Positions 1-9,407 of a stretch of 64,000 nt of DNA are shown here, piece after piece. Source of the DNA: Leptobrachium leishanense (Eukaryota > Chordata > Amphibia > Anura > Megophryidae). A program made the translations under genes and the position numbers. The stretch is from contig CM019068.1 of NCBI GenBank assembly GCA_009667805.1, positions 11,574,889 to 11,638,888 on the forward strand, given 5' to 3'. Under the pieces are notes generated by a model. That model ran no database searches, was not told the DNA's origin, and worked only from the letters and a program-made list of their open reading frames with translations. The stretch's first letter is position 1; the number at the start of each line of letters is the position of its first letter.

Positions 1-14
1 CAGTCGATGTATGT

Positions 15-1115
15 ATGAAAGTAGGAGTTTTACACCAGGAGACAATAAGATTTCAAATCATTGAATCACCCTCATGTCCTGTCGTCCTTGGGTTTCCATG
101 GCTAACAGAGCACAACCCAGTAGTCGATTGGGTCCAGAGAGACATAAAATGTTGGGGTCAGAGTTGTCAGTCTAAGTGCCTAGGCACAGTTAATGTGATT
201 GGTAGCCTCAATATTGCCACAGCTCCTCCTTTGTCCACGGATGTTCCGGAATGTTACCTGGCATTAAAGGAGGTGTTCTCTAAAGCCAGGACTGAGGTCC
301 TACCACCACATCGTCCATATGACTGTGCCATTGACTTGCTCCCCGGTACGATGCCTCCTAGGGGTCACGTATACCCTTTGTCACAAAGGGAGAACGACAT
401 TATGGAGGAATATATAAGGGAGAATCTGGAACGAGGATTCATTAGACGGTCCTCCTCTCCAGCAGGAGCAGGTTTCTTTTTTGTTTCCAAGAAAGAGGGA
501 GATCTGCGACCTTGCATCGACTATAGGGGTTTAAATAGGATCACTATAAGAAATGCATATCCCATACCTCTCATAACAGAATTGTTTGACCGATTAAAAG
601 GGGCTCGTGTCTATACTAAGCTTGATTTACGCGGAGCGTACAACCTGGTCAGGGTTAAAAAGGGAGACGAATGGAAAACGGCTTTTAATACACGTAGCGG
701 GCATTATGAATACCTGGTGATGCCTTTTGGGTTGTGTAATGCGCCAGCCGTCTTTCAGGACCTTATAAACGACACTCTAAGGGATTTTCTGCAAGAATTC
801 GTCATAGTATATCTGGATGATATCCTGATATACTCTCCTGATGTGGACACTCATCATGTCCACGTGAAACAAGTGTTGAAAAAACTATTGAAGGCTGGAT
901 TGTACTGTAAGCTAGAAAAATGTCTATTCGACATAGTAACTGTGCAATTCCTTGGTTATATTATAACTCCTGGGGGTTTTCAAATGGATCCCAAGAAGCT
1001 CTCAGCTATTCTTGACTGGCCTCTACCCCAAGGACTTAAAGCCATTCAGAGGTTTCTGGGGTTTACGAACTATTACCGAAGGTTCATTAAAGATTTTTCG
1101 GCCTTGGTGGCCCCC
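15..1115 (+). pseudogene. Ty3/gypsy pol: protease tail and reverse transcriptase
   Basis: The frame opens in the C-terminal end of the aspartic protease; the motif [15 protein letters not shown] at about residues 22-40 is typical of that region. The reverse transcriptase follows. Visible RT blocks are [11 protein letters not shown] (about residues 165-175), [10 protein letters not shown], the MPFGLCNAP block and the catalytic YLDD motif at residues 266-269 (nt 810-821). The thumb-region sequences FLGYII and [11 protein letters not shown] follow. RT copies the element's RNA into DNA. The Met at 15 is internal to a longer pol polyprotein and is not a real start. The frame ends at 1127 because of an indel in the C-run near 1110-1115; homology continues at once in another frame. 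Clear family assignment, certainly inactive. Confidence 0.95.
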
Positions 1116-1417
1116 TCACGGCTATGACAAAGAAAGGGGTGGGAAATCAGAAATGGACACCTCAAGCCACTCAAGCCTTTGAGGCACTAAAACAAGCCTT
1201 TACTACTGCCCCTGTTCTCCGGCATCCAGATCCGGCTCTGCCTTTCCAATTAGAAGTTGACGCCTCCGAACTAGGTCTTGGTGCAGTCTTGTCCCAAAGG
1301 GAGGCTCCTGACAAACCCTTGCATCCATGCGGCTTCTATTCTCGGAAGTTGTCCCCGGCAGAGAAGAACTATGACATTGGAAATAGAGAATTGTTAGCAG
1401 TCATCGCGGCCTTGGCG
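1112..1417 (+). pseudogene. Ty3/gypsy pol: RNase H segment
   Basis: This continues pol in a second frame directly after the RT frameshift. It shows the connection region (FEALKQAF) and the RNase H core: the DAS aspartate in [16 protein letters not shown], then the [24 protein letters not shown] block that holds the catalytic glutamate. RNase H removes the RNA strand during reverse transcription. Homology leaves this frame near 1413-1420, where a second indel produces a premature stop at 1435. The ATG at 1124 is fortuitous, because family similarity extends upstream of it. Confidence 0.9.
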
Positions 1418-2215
1418 AATGGAGATACTTATTAGAAGGGTCTAAGGACCCCATTGTTATCATAACCGACCATAAGAATCTCACGTACATTGGAGATGCC
1501 AAACGTTTAAACTCCAGACAAGCGAGATGGTCATTGTTTCTTTCAAGTTTTAATTTCGTACTCACCTATAGACCTGGGTCCAGAAACATCAAAGCAGACG
1601 CATTGTCGAGACAGTATGAGTCTTATGAACATAATATCCAAGATCAGCATCCCATTGTACCCCAGGAGAGGATTATAGCCGCTACCACGATTAGTGTTTC
1701 GTCTCCTCTAATGAAAAGGTTGCAGACCGTCCAGGGCGCAGCTCCTGGGGGAAAACCTCCTGCGAGACTCTTTGTACCTGAGAACGAAAGAGAGGAAGTA
1801 CTTAACATCTATCATGATAATAAAACTTCCGGGCATATGGGTATCACCAAGACTGTGTCTAGTATCAGTAAACTCCTCTGGTGGCCCACATTGCGCCGAG
1901 ATGTCAAAGATTACATTGCCGTGTGCGAAGTGTGCACAAGGCAGAAAAGTCCCAAAACAGCACCCATTGGCTTACTCCAGCCTTTGCCGATCCCCGAACG
2001 ACCCTGGTCACATGTAGCCATGGATTTTATCGTAGAGTTACCTGAGTCAAGAGGGAATACAGTGATACTTACGATCATAGATCGATTTTCCAAGATGGGT
2101 CACTATGTTCCTCTTCAGAAACTACCTTCGGCAGCTGAACTGGTGCCCATATTCATTGCCAATGTGGTCCGCATTCACGGTGTCCCTCGGGAGATAGTCT
2201 CTGATAGGGGACCCA
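1418..2215 (+). pseudogene. Ty3/gypsy pol: RNase H end and integrase N-terminal and catalytic part
   Basis: Third pol frame. It starts with the end of RNase H (VIITDHKNLTYI and SRQARWSLFLSSFNF, then the ADALSR landmark). The integrase zinc-binding HHCC domain follows (H...H in HDNKTSGHMG, C..C in CEVCTRQK), then the catalytic core with the first Asp in MDFIVELP and the second in VSDRGPN. Integrase inserts the DNA copy into the host genome. The frame is lost just after the second catalytic Asp, near 2213-2220. What follows in this frame to the stop at 2262 is shifted and meaningless. Confidence 0.9.
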
Positions 2216-3010
2216 ATTCATCTCAGGATTCTGGAGAGGGTTTTGTAAGAACGTGGGGATAGACCTCTCTTTCTCTTCGGCCTATCACCCCCAGACCAAC
2301 GGAGCAGCAGAACGAGCAAACCAAAACGTAGAGAAATATCTCAGGTGCTTCATCTCAGAACAACAAGATAACTGGTCAGATCTGCTACCATGGGCAGAAT
2401 ATGCTATTAACAGCGCAGTAAGTGAATCCACAGGTCATTCTCCTTTCTTCACTGTTTATGGCTTTGATCCTCCCGTGCTCCCCGATACGTTTCCTGATTC
2501 CACGATTCCTGCTTTAGATAAACAACTGGCATCATTGAAAGAGACTTGGGGGAGAGTGAGACGGGCACTGGAGGAAAGTAGTGCCATCCAGAAAACTAAG
2601 GCCGACAGACACAGGAGGCAGGCACCCGTGTATCAAGTTGGGGACAGGGTTTGGCTGTCTTCACGTAACATCAAGCTCTTAGTGCCTTCCATGAAGTTGG
2701 CTCCTAGGTATATCGGCCCCTATAAGATACTACGGCGACTCAACCCTGTCTCCTATGCTTTGGCGTTACCCCCCCATTTTAAAATACACAATGTATTCCA
2801 TGTGAACCTTTTGAAGCCGCTGTTATGTAACCGGTACACCAAAGTCCATGCTCCACCGCCTCCTGTCTCTGTGGAGGGCGAGGAGGTTCGAAGTTCAAGG
2901 CCATTCTGGGTGCCAGGCTGTCTAGGGGGTCTTGCAGTATTTGGTCGATTGGGTGGGGTACGGTCCGGAGGATCGTTCTTGGGTACCGGCTGCGGAAGTC
3001 CATGCTCTAG
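2216..3010 (+). pseudogene. Ty3/gypsy pol: integrase C-terminal part and chromodomain remnant
   Basis: The integrase core resumes in yet another frame with GIDLSFSSAYHPQTNGAAER, which holds the catalytic Glu. The C-terminal GPY/F-type region follows (RYIGPYKILRRLNPVSYALALP) and the HNVFHVNLLKPL landmark that precedes chromodomains in this clade. From about 2888 the chromodomain is recognisable in a shifted frame, interrupted by a stop near 2920: first FEVQ, then YLVDW and GYGPEDRSWVPA up to about 3009. Chromodomains of this clade are thought to guide integration to histone-marked chromatin. The frame that runs on to 3230 is read-through into the LTR. Confidence 0.85.
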
Positions 3011-3225
3011 GCTAGTGAAGGCCTTCTATTGGCGCACCCGTGCCCCTGGGGTCGTCCAGTGGCCGCCCCTGGAGGGGGGGTTCTGTCACGGTGGCTCAGG
3101 GGATGGGGCGCCTGGCAGCAGCTTCCTCGCTGCTCGCTGGCCAGGCGCCGAATGTAAGCGCTTCCGGCCCGCTCACGTGGGACGCCGAGAGGCGGGGCCT
3201 GGCGCTGTGACGCGGACCCGCCGGG

Positions 3226-3232
3226 TTTAAAA
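3226..3232 (+). promoter_or_regulatory. TATA-like box in LTR
   Basis: The motif tttaaaa sits about 140 bp into the LTR, in a GC-rich stretch upstream of the 36-bp array, where a U3 core promoter is expected. A homologous tttaaa lies in the reverse-strand LTR near 18555. Transcription itself cannot be shown. Confidence 0.4.
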
Positions 3233-3306
3233 CCCAGTCTCTCCCATACACCGGTGCCCTGACGTGGTATTCACCTCCCGCAGAGCTCTTGTGATTTTTG
3301 GCTATT

Positions 3307-3550
3307 CTCCTGTGTATGATCCTTGGCATTGGCAAACGAATCCTCTTGTGTATAACCCTTGGCATTGGCAAACGAACCCTCCTGTGTATGACCCTTGGCA
3401 TTGGCAAACGAACCCTCCTGTGTATGACCCTTGGCATTGGCAAACGAACCCTCCTGTGTATGACCCTTGGCATTGGCAAACGAACCCTCCTGTGTATGAC
3501 CCTTGGCATTGGCAAACGAACCCTCCTGTGTATGACCCCTGGTATTGGCA
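3307..3550 (+). repeat. 36-bp minisatellite inside the LTR, about 7 units
   Basis: The unit contains tgtgtatgacccttggcatt and ggcaaacgaaccctcc, repeated nearly exactly every 36 bp. Because 36 is a multiple of three, artefactual open frames exist on both strands. The homologous 36-bp unit occurs, reverse-complemented, in the LTR fragment at 17939-18593. Confidence 0.95.
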
Positions 3551-3997
3551 TTTACTCTGCTCTAGGTTCTGCCCTTAACGTTGGTACCGAGGTCAGTCTA
3601 TGTGGCATCCTAAGCACGCATCAGATTACCTCTGCTATTACTAAAGTCCTAGGGAGGACTTGTGATCTGTTCTGTACCCCTGTCTGGTATTTCCCTTTCT
3701 TTGTCTGTTACCTGCTTCATTGTCTACATAGCTTTGCCGACCATTCAAGGATCGGAAGAGTAGAAAGGGAGCTACAGAAAGAGATATATATCTTGGTAGT
3801 CAGAAGGATTCGTGACGATACTCTATTCCATACCTCTGTCTGGTGTTACCCCTTGTCTATCTATTGTCTGGTTAATTGTCTTTCTAGTTTCGCCGACCAT
3901 TCAAGGATCGGAAGGGTAGAGAGCGGTCTGCGTAAAGGGACCACACTTCTGGTAATCAGAGGGATCCGTGACATTCTGTAATTTTGTATCATTCCCA

Positions 3998-4227
3998 TCT
4001 CAATGTATCCTTCCTGGAAAACCAGAGAAATCTCAATGTATCCTTCCTGGAAAACCAGAGAAATCTCAATGTATCCTTCCTGGAAAACATGAGAAATCTC
4101 AATGTATCCTTACCGGAAAACATGAGAAATCTCAATGTAGCCTTGTAAAACCAGAGAAATCTCAATGTATCCTTCCCGGGAAACTAGATAAATCTCAATG
4201 TATCCTTCTTGTAAAACATGAGAAATC
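3998..4227 (+). repeat. 33-bp minisatellite made of a LINE 3'-tail motif, about 7 units
   Basis: Seven units of tctcaatgtatccttcctgg plus aaaaccagagaaa follow the LTR. The same words occur once, not in tandem, at the 3' end of the L2-type LINE at 32990-33048 (and in reverse at 28011-28060 and 37749-37812). The array therefore looks like a tandem expansion of a LINE 3' tail. It encodes nothing credible. Confidence 0.9.
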
Positions 4228-4481
4228 GGATCGTATCGTCAGAAATATCGGATCCGAAAAACCATTAGTTTACGTAAAACGAATAGACACTTTGAAACGA
4301 GGAGAACAGATGTTCCGAAAAACACGAAAATTTCCGAAATCACGAAAAAAAGTCGATACGAAAAACGAACCGAAACGAACCGAACCGAAATGGAAATCGT
4401 CCGAAACGAGCCAACCGAAAATTTACAAAATCCGAACGAAACGAACCGAATCGAACTGAAAAAAATCAGTGCACAAGTCTA
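4228..4481 (-). mobile_element. hAT-type MITE fragment (one end only)
   Basis: The right end GTGCACAAGTCTA matches the family of hAT elements found elsewhere in the window. The body is rich in cgaaac/ttccga words and aligns by eye with the reverse complement of the complete element at 59814-60260. No left terminus is visible; the fragment joins the minisatellite directly. Confidence 0.7.
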
Positions 4482-4883
4482 ATTAGAAGATCTATGGTAT
4501 CCCCTAGACATGTGCACAACAAATAAATTTGTTTTGGATCGATCTGTTTTTTAGTTTGCTTCAGTGCGTTCGTTATGTTACTGTGATGCGTATTTCAGAT
4601 CGATTCATTAATTTGGGAAATTAGTAATTCATATTTTGTATTGATTCATTATTACGTTTTTATTAGTTTTTTTTGTTATTTCGGAATGTGAAACAGATTT
4701 ATTAATTTCTTAATCGCCCTGTCCTTGGTGCTGAAATGTTTCAGCACCAAGGACAGCAACTCCGCGGGGCTCCGAAGCAAAATATCCCTTTCCTTGGTGT
4801 GAAAATATGTTTCAGCACCAAGGACAGCAGCTCCGCAGGACTCCGGAGCCCTGCGGTGCTGCTGTCCTTGGTGCTGAAACATA

Positions 4884-5482
4884 TTGTGAAGGGTGTTTTC
4901 TTCAACAGGGAATTCTTCGGTCATCCACCACAGTTGTTTTCTGTGGTCTCCCGGGTCTTTTGGTGTTGCTGAGCTCACCGGTGCGTTCCTTCTTTTTGAG
5001 AATGTTCCAAACAGTTGTTTTGGCCACGCCTAATGTTCTTGCTATCTCTCTGATGGGTTTGTTTTGTTTCTTCAGCCTAATGATGGCTTGCTTCACTGAT
5101 AGTGACAGCTCTTTGGATCTCATCTTGAGAGTTGACAGCAACAGATTCCAAATGCAAATAGCACACTTGAAATGAACTCTGGGCCTTTTATCTGCACATT
5201 GTAATTGGGGTAATGAGGGAATATCACACACCTGGCCATGGAACAGCTGAGAAGCCAATTGTCCCATTACCTTTGGTCCCTTAACAAGTGGGGGCACATC
5301 TGCAAACTGCTGTAAGTCCTACACCGTTCACCTGAGTTGGATGTACATACCCTCAAATTAAAGCTGACAGTCTGCAGTTAAAGCTCATTGTGTTTGTTTC
5401 ATTCCAACTCCATTGTGGTGGTGTATAGAGCCAAAGATGTTAGAATTGTGTCCATGTCCCAATATTTCTGGACCTGACTGTA
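4884..5482 (-). mobile_element. Truncated Tc1/mariner-family element inside the hAT
   Basis: Read on the minus strand, the right edge begins at a TA (5481-5482) with CAGTCAGGTCCAGAAATATT, the terminus of a Tc1-like family widespread in fish and frogs (recognised from memory). An untranslated leader follows, then the start of the transposase at 5123. The copy stops abruptly near 4884, so more than two thirds of the transposase and the other terminus are missing. Confidence 0.85.
4902..5123 (-). pseudogene. Tc1-like transposase, N-terminal DNA-binding part only
   Basis: The frame starts with MRSKELS and contains the paired-type helix-turn-helix region (IREIARTLGVAKTTVWNI), the GRP(R/Q)-type basic linker GRPQKTT and the DDR motif just beyond. 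Full Tc1 transposases are about 340 residues; here about 74 remain before a frameshift creates a stop. Sequence matching the next Tc1 segment (aagaaaacacccttcacaa) persists out of frame down to about 4884. The catalytic DDE domain is absent, so the product cannot cut DNA. The Met at 5123 is preferred over an upstream in-frame Met at 5297 because family similarity begins there. Confidence 0.85.
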
Positions 5483-5603
5483 TAATCCGTTTCGTTTTTG
5501 TTCCGTTTCGGACAGAACTGGTTCGTTCAAAGCACTTCTGAAATCCGAATCTGTAAATTTCAACCAAATTGCAATTCGGAGCAAAACTAAGTGCACAAGT
5601 CTA

Positions 5604-6600
5604 GTATCCCCACCATAACACGTATGACCTTAGTCATAAGGACTGTAGAGTGCACCCTACTACATGTGATCAATACTCATGTTCATTATTAGTGCTGACA
5701 TATCACCTGTAATATTAGAGGAAACCCAGTAGCAGTACCCGCCCACTAGCTGACACTGGAAGCAGGTTATTGCACCTCTGATACTTTAATACATGAATCA
5801 AGTTAATTTTACTGCAGAGCCTCCAGGAGTGCAGGGGTTCGTGCAATGTATCAGAAAGTACTGTATAAGACAAGGGTTCAAACACATCCAGATTCAGGAA
5901 GTGTAGGCCTCTCCCAGACTTTTTGGCCCTCATTTTTTTCTTTTGAGAGACACTTTCCTTAAACTAGGATCTGGATACATTGCTTTTAAAATGCAGGTAA
6001 ATTTACAGCTCCTGTACTACGTGACTGGGAAGCGCTGGCCCCGGATTTGTTTGCTGCTGGGAAGGAGGTGGTGGTGAAGATTGGCATATGTCCCCCCATT
6101 ACGTCTGTTGTATCCTTAGCGGTGGAGCTACCCGGCAGTGATGGGCTGCCTCTCGGAGGAGTGCAGCGTGGCTACCGGCCCTGCAGACTGGTTAGTGCTG
6201 CAGCTGGCTTCACTTGGGGATGTATTCTCTGCCGGGCTCTCCGCGAGGTGGTTGAGCACGGCGGCGATATCCACTCAACCCTATGGCTAGATACGGGTGG
6301 ACATGGACTGCCATCTCCTCTCTCCTGGTTCTTGGGTTCTACCGAATCCCAGTGCTACACCAACACGACAATGCTCTTTGCCGAACCCCTATCCCCGATT
6401 ATCTTTCCCCCCCCCGACTGTGATATTTTGACCCTCCTGGACTCTTCCCCATCTTTTTGTGGCTTTATTGAGGATGTTTTTGTCCCCCCCATTTTTTATG
6501 GGTTTTTTTGAGGACACTCTTGATTTTCCGCTGTTTTCTTTTTGTCCATTTTGTTTTCCTGACATGTTTTGTTGGCATTTCTGCCCCCCTCCCCCGTTTT
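5604..6600. other. Unassigned sequence
   Basis: No recognisable gene. A GC-richer block at about 6020-6380 has an open frame (6047-6511) with low-complexity, proline-rich content and no motif I can name. 6400-6600 is rich in C and T runs. It may be the 5' part of an unidentified retroelement, but nothing here proves it. Confidence 0.4.
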
Positions 6601-6603
6601 CCT

Positions 6604-6985
6604 CTGACATCTCAGAGGTCTCTTATCTGACGTGCTAAGCTGACTTTTGTTTTTTTCTTCATACATTGTTTACCAGATGATGTAGAAACAAAGAAGTATA
6701 AGTTCACCAGTCCATGTGAGCGGGTCCTATATTTACCCAATGCAGATTCCGTGTAGTTGCCGCTGCAAAGATGTGCTGTATTTTCGTCAGCAATGGTGGC
6801 AGGAGAACCATATAGGTGCTGGTGTGGTTTAGATCCAGATTGATGGAATAAAAAAATAAACCAAATAAATGTAAATGATTTATTATGAAATCTATACAAT
6901 TGATATAAAATAAGCCTGACGCGTTTCGTCTACAGTCGCAGACTTCCTCAAGGACACAATGAGCGTAAGTAACAGAATACACATG
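6604..6985 (-). mobile_element. Penelope-like element fragment (putative)
   Basis: On the minus strand this stretch carries gacgaaacgcgtcagg preceded by a short stem, the recognisable core of the hammerhead motif found in Penelope-like retroelements. An AT-rich leader containing caccagcacctatatgg follows. No coding domain (RT or GIY-YIG) is visible. Assignment is by motif and composition only. Confidence 0.5.
6915..6953 (-). ncRNA. Degenerate hammerhead-ribozyme-like motif
   Basis: Read 5' to 3' on the minus strand: the CTGATGA box position holds TTGAGGA, then stem II GTCT...AGAC closing an 8-nt loop, then the invariant GAAA, then the self-complementary ACGCGT and C at the expected cleavage position. 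Stem and GAAA box agree with a type I hammerhead with a minimal helix III, as in Penelope-like elements. The CTGATGA core carries two substitutions, so I expect this copy to be inactive. Confidence 0.45.
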
Positions 6986-8275
6986 AATGTTTACCGGTTG
7001 ACCTGCTCTGGCCCTGCTTGGCCATTTTCGCTTTCTGCCCTATATGTCTTTGCAAAATTCAAAAATAAAGAATTAATAAAAAAGTACAGGTAAATTTGGT
7101 GTAAATTTGGTTTAAATACTAGGTATACGATTTTTGATACCTCTTACACCTTTCTTACTTGTGAAACTCAGCTCATGGTAACAATGATTTTTATACTTCG
7201 TACAATAAATGCCAAAATTAATAAAAAAGAAAAGTGCAGCGGAAGAAAATCGAGACAATTTTATGGAATTTAAAGAAAAACCCACACTTCACACCCTACT
7301 GTACTGTCTCCCCTCTGCCCCCAAATAAAGTTCTTCAGATTTTTTTTTCTCTGACTCCCTGCAACCTCCCTGAGCTTGCTAAATGCAAATCGGTGGAGCA
7401 ATCCCTTTGATTGCGGAGGAGCTGCTCCACGGAGAGATTACAAATCAATACCATGTTAAAAAGCCATACGTCTGGCCCTGGTGTTTTCTAGAACACGGAG
7501 CCGCTTTCTAATATGATGTGTAGCATACATAATACAATAGTGTTTCTCCTTGTGATAAGTTCTGTTTAAACCACCCTATGAAAGATGAAGGTCACCCCGC
7601 AGTCTATTACAATCTAATGACCGAGTTAGCGCTCCGGCTCACCCTGGATTCTCGTCCTATAAAAAAAAATTGAGATTTTCCAGACCCGCGGCTACTCCGC
7701 TGTAAATCACTTCTACGGAAAGGTTTAATTTATTTTTAATTAAGTTGGGGTGGAAACATATGGATCTATATTACGTCTATTGACACCTTGGCTGGAATTC
7801 TGCAGTAAATTCTAACCAGTGGATGAAGTCCTAGCGGAGTGGAACCTGGGGAGAGATGTAATGCATTTTAATTGATTCATTGTAATTATTACTCAAAGTT
7901 TCAATTTTCTCATCCATATTCTGATTATATTAAAGGAAGGTCCCGTTAAAGGTATGTACCTTTTACGGGACTTTCTCAGGCAGCATATAAATCGCAGAAA
8001 TGCAGGTTAAACGCTGAGGCTTTTCATATGGACTGATTTAATGTTCTCAAATGTAAAATGTTGAGCTTTTTAGTTGTTGTTTTTTTATCAGCAACGTTTG
8101 AGAGGTGGGGCCCCTAAACAGGGGGTGCCGGACAAAATCCCTACAACCCGGTTCCCTAATGCCAACATTCCAATAGCCAACTTCCAGAGAGAGCACGAGC
8201 CGCACATACCAAGTTCCCTACACAGGCATCTCCCTAATGGCCAACTTCCAGACATCCAAAATCCCAGCAGCTAAC
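6986..8275. other. Unassigned AT-rich sequence
   Basis: Contains aaattcaaaaataaagaatt-type A-rich stretches near 7050-7090 that resemble a retroelement tail, then sequence without recognisable motifs. 8085-8275 is C- and A-rich with repeated ccaacttccag, next to the telomere-like array. No gene is supported. Confidence 0.4.
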
Positions 8276-8689
8276 GCTAATCCTAACACCCTAACCCATA
8301 GGGAGTTAGGGTTGGGTTTAGTGAGTTAAGGTTAAGTTTAAGGAGATAGGGTTAGGCTTAGGGTTAAGGGGTTAGGTTTAGGGAGTTTGGGTTAGGTTTA
8401 GGGAGGTAGGGTTAGGGAGTTAGGTTTATGGGGTTAGGGTTAGGTTTAGGGGGTTGGATTAGGGGGTTAGTGTTAGGGAGTTAATGTTAGGGAGTTATGA
8501 GGTTAGGCTTAGGGAGTTAGGGGTAGGGAGTAAGGTGAGGGTTAGAGGGTTAGGGAGTTAGGGGCAGGGTGAAAGGTGAGGGTTAGGGAGTTAGGGGTAG
8601 GCTTAGGGAGTTGGGTTAGGGAGTTGGGTTAGGGAGTTGGGTTAGGGAGTTAGTGTTAGGGAGTTAATGTTAGGGAGTTATGAGGTTAG
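8276..8689 (+). repeat. Telomere-like TTAGGG-variant array, first part
   Basis: Degenerate tandem words gttaggg, gagttaggg, ggtttaggg and ggttaggctta fill the block. TTAGGG is the vertebrate telomere unit, but the unit here is irregular (about 11-13 bp, for example agggagttagggtt), so it is a telomere-like minisatellite rather than a clean interstitial telomere. It resumes at 9374-9407 and 10279-10341 after two insertions. Confidence 0.85.
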
Positions 8690-9373
8690 AAAGAAAGTTC
8701 TATTTCTCTATAGTTCGTTCAATGGATATCCAGTCCCTGTTGTAGAAAGGATTTTCAATAAAAACTTCCAAATCTTGGGAACGAAACGACCACTTCTTTG
8801 GTGAATCTTCATTAAAAAAATATATCTCGGAAAAAGGCCCCACCTTTGGTATCGAGTGACCACCTTGGAAGCAGCCCGGGAGCTCCGGGTGGTTTGTTTA
8901 TAAAGGCTTGACGGGACGTGATGTTTTATCTGGCAGTGGGTGAGATCAAATCCTAAACCCACTACCCATTTTTCTGTACGTATATTATGTAAGCAGATTT
9001 TTATATTAAATAATAAACGGTATAACACTATTGAGTTTTTTCCTTTTTCCGAGATATATTTTTTTAATGAAGATTCACCAAAGAAGTGGTCGTTTCGTTC
9101 CCAAGATTTGGAAGTTTTTATTGAAAATCCTTTCTACAACAGGGACTGGATATCCATTGAACGAACTATAGAGAAATAGAACTTTCTTTCTCTCCTTGTT
9201 GTGCAGAATATTATGCCTCCAACATAGACTATATATAAGTTTTTAACTTTCCTTTAGCGCAACACCACCAATTTTGTTTTTCATGTTATATGCTTTCTGA
9301 ATTTGGTGGATATCAGGGTGGTGTTTTTTGCTGCTCATTGTTTTTGGGTGTTTCCACAGTATAAACCCTCTTT
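8690..9373. mobile_element. Foldback-type insertion with 150-bp inverted arms
   Basis: Arms at 8690-8837 and 9042-9191 are near-perfect reverse complements, separated by about 200 bp. A 180-bp tail follows and holds a small hairpin (gcgcaacaccacc near 9259 against ggtggtgtttttt near 9318). The insertion interrupts the TTAGGG-like array, and agttatgaggttag is found on both sides, though that word also occurs inside the array. Short open frames across the arms (such as ...FFNEDSPKKW... on the plus strand) suggest a piece of a coding element. A 5'-inverted Penelope-like copy is one possibility. Confidence 0.7.
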
Positions 9374-9407
9374 GTTAGTTATGAGGTTAGGCTTAGGGAG
9401 TTAGGGG
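9374..9407 (+). repeat. Telomere-like array, second part
   Basis: Resumes as gttatgaggttaggctta and gggagttagggg. Its last five bases, agggg, are the left target-site copy of the solo LTR that follows. Confidence 0.85.

Larger units (their letters stand above)
1..3973 (+). mobile_element. Ty3/gypsy chromodomain-type LTR retrotransposon, 3' half, decayed
   Basis: The window opens inside a Ty3/gypsy element. In order it holds the tail of the aspartic protease, reverse transcriptase, RNase H, integrase with HHCC and DDE motifs, a chromodomain remnant, a G-rich polypurine tract at 3071-3080 and a complete 3' LTR at 3084-3973. This domain order (RT and RNase H before integrase) is diagnostic of Ty3/gypsy rather than Ty1/copia. 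The chromodomain places it among chromoviruses. The coding region has at least three frameshifts, so the copy is non-functional. The 5' LTR, primer-binding site and gag lie upstream of the window. Confidence 0.95.
3084..3973 (+). mobile_element. 3' LTR of the Ty3/gypsy element (890 bp)
   Basis: The LTR starts with TGTCACGG three bases after the G-rich polypurine tract and ends with CCGTGACA, so the termini form the inverted repeat TGTCACG/CGTGACA expected of an LTR. A TATA-like tttaaaa at 3226-3232 is a plausible U3 promoter. The body contains a 36-bp tandem array (3307-3550) and two copies of the imperfect palindrome CCGACCATTCAAGGATCGG at 3737-3755 and 3893-3911. The 5 bp after the LTR are ttctg; the matching duplication at the element's 5' side is outside the window. 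Confidence 0.93.
4505..5603. mobile_element. Non-autonomous hAT element with perfect 8-bp target duplication
   Basis: Termini TAGACATGTGCAC and GTGCACAAGTCTA are inverted. The 8 bp on each side are identical: gtatcccc at 4497-4504 and at 5604-5611. An 8-bp duplication with TAG-type ends is the hAT signature. The interior has hairpins made of tccttggtgctgaaa and its complement (4722-4880) and a Tc1 fragment (4884-5482). No hAT transposase is present. Confidence 0.9.

Noticed and set aside
3307..3550. CRISPR-like regular repeats (also 18105-18436 and 26916-27597)
   Set aside because: Units are directly adjacent tandem copies with no unique spacers, and the genome is eukaryotic.
3264..3981. Repeat-rich frames across the LTR resembling secreted repeat proteins
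   Set aside because: Caused by the 36-bp array inside the LTR; parallel frames exist on both strands.
6047..6511. 154-codon frame in a GC-richer block
   Set aside because: No recognisable domain, low-complexity C-terminus and no splice-site or conservation evidence; left as unassigned.
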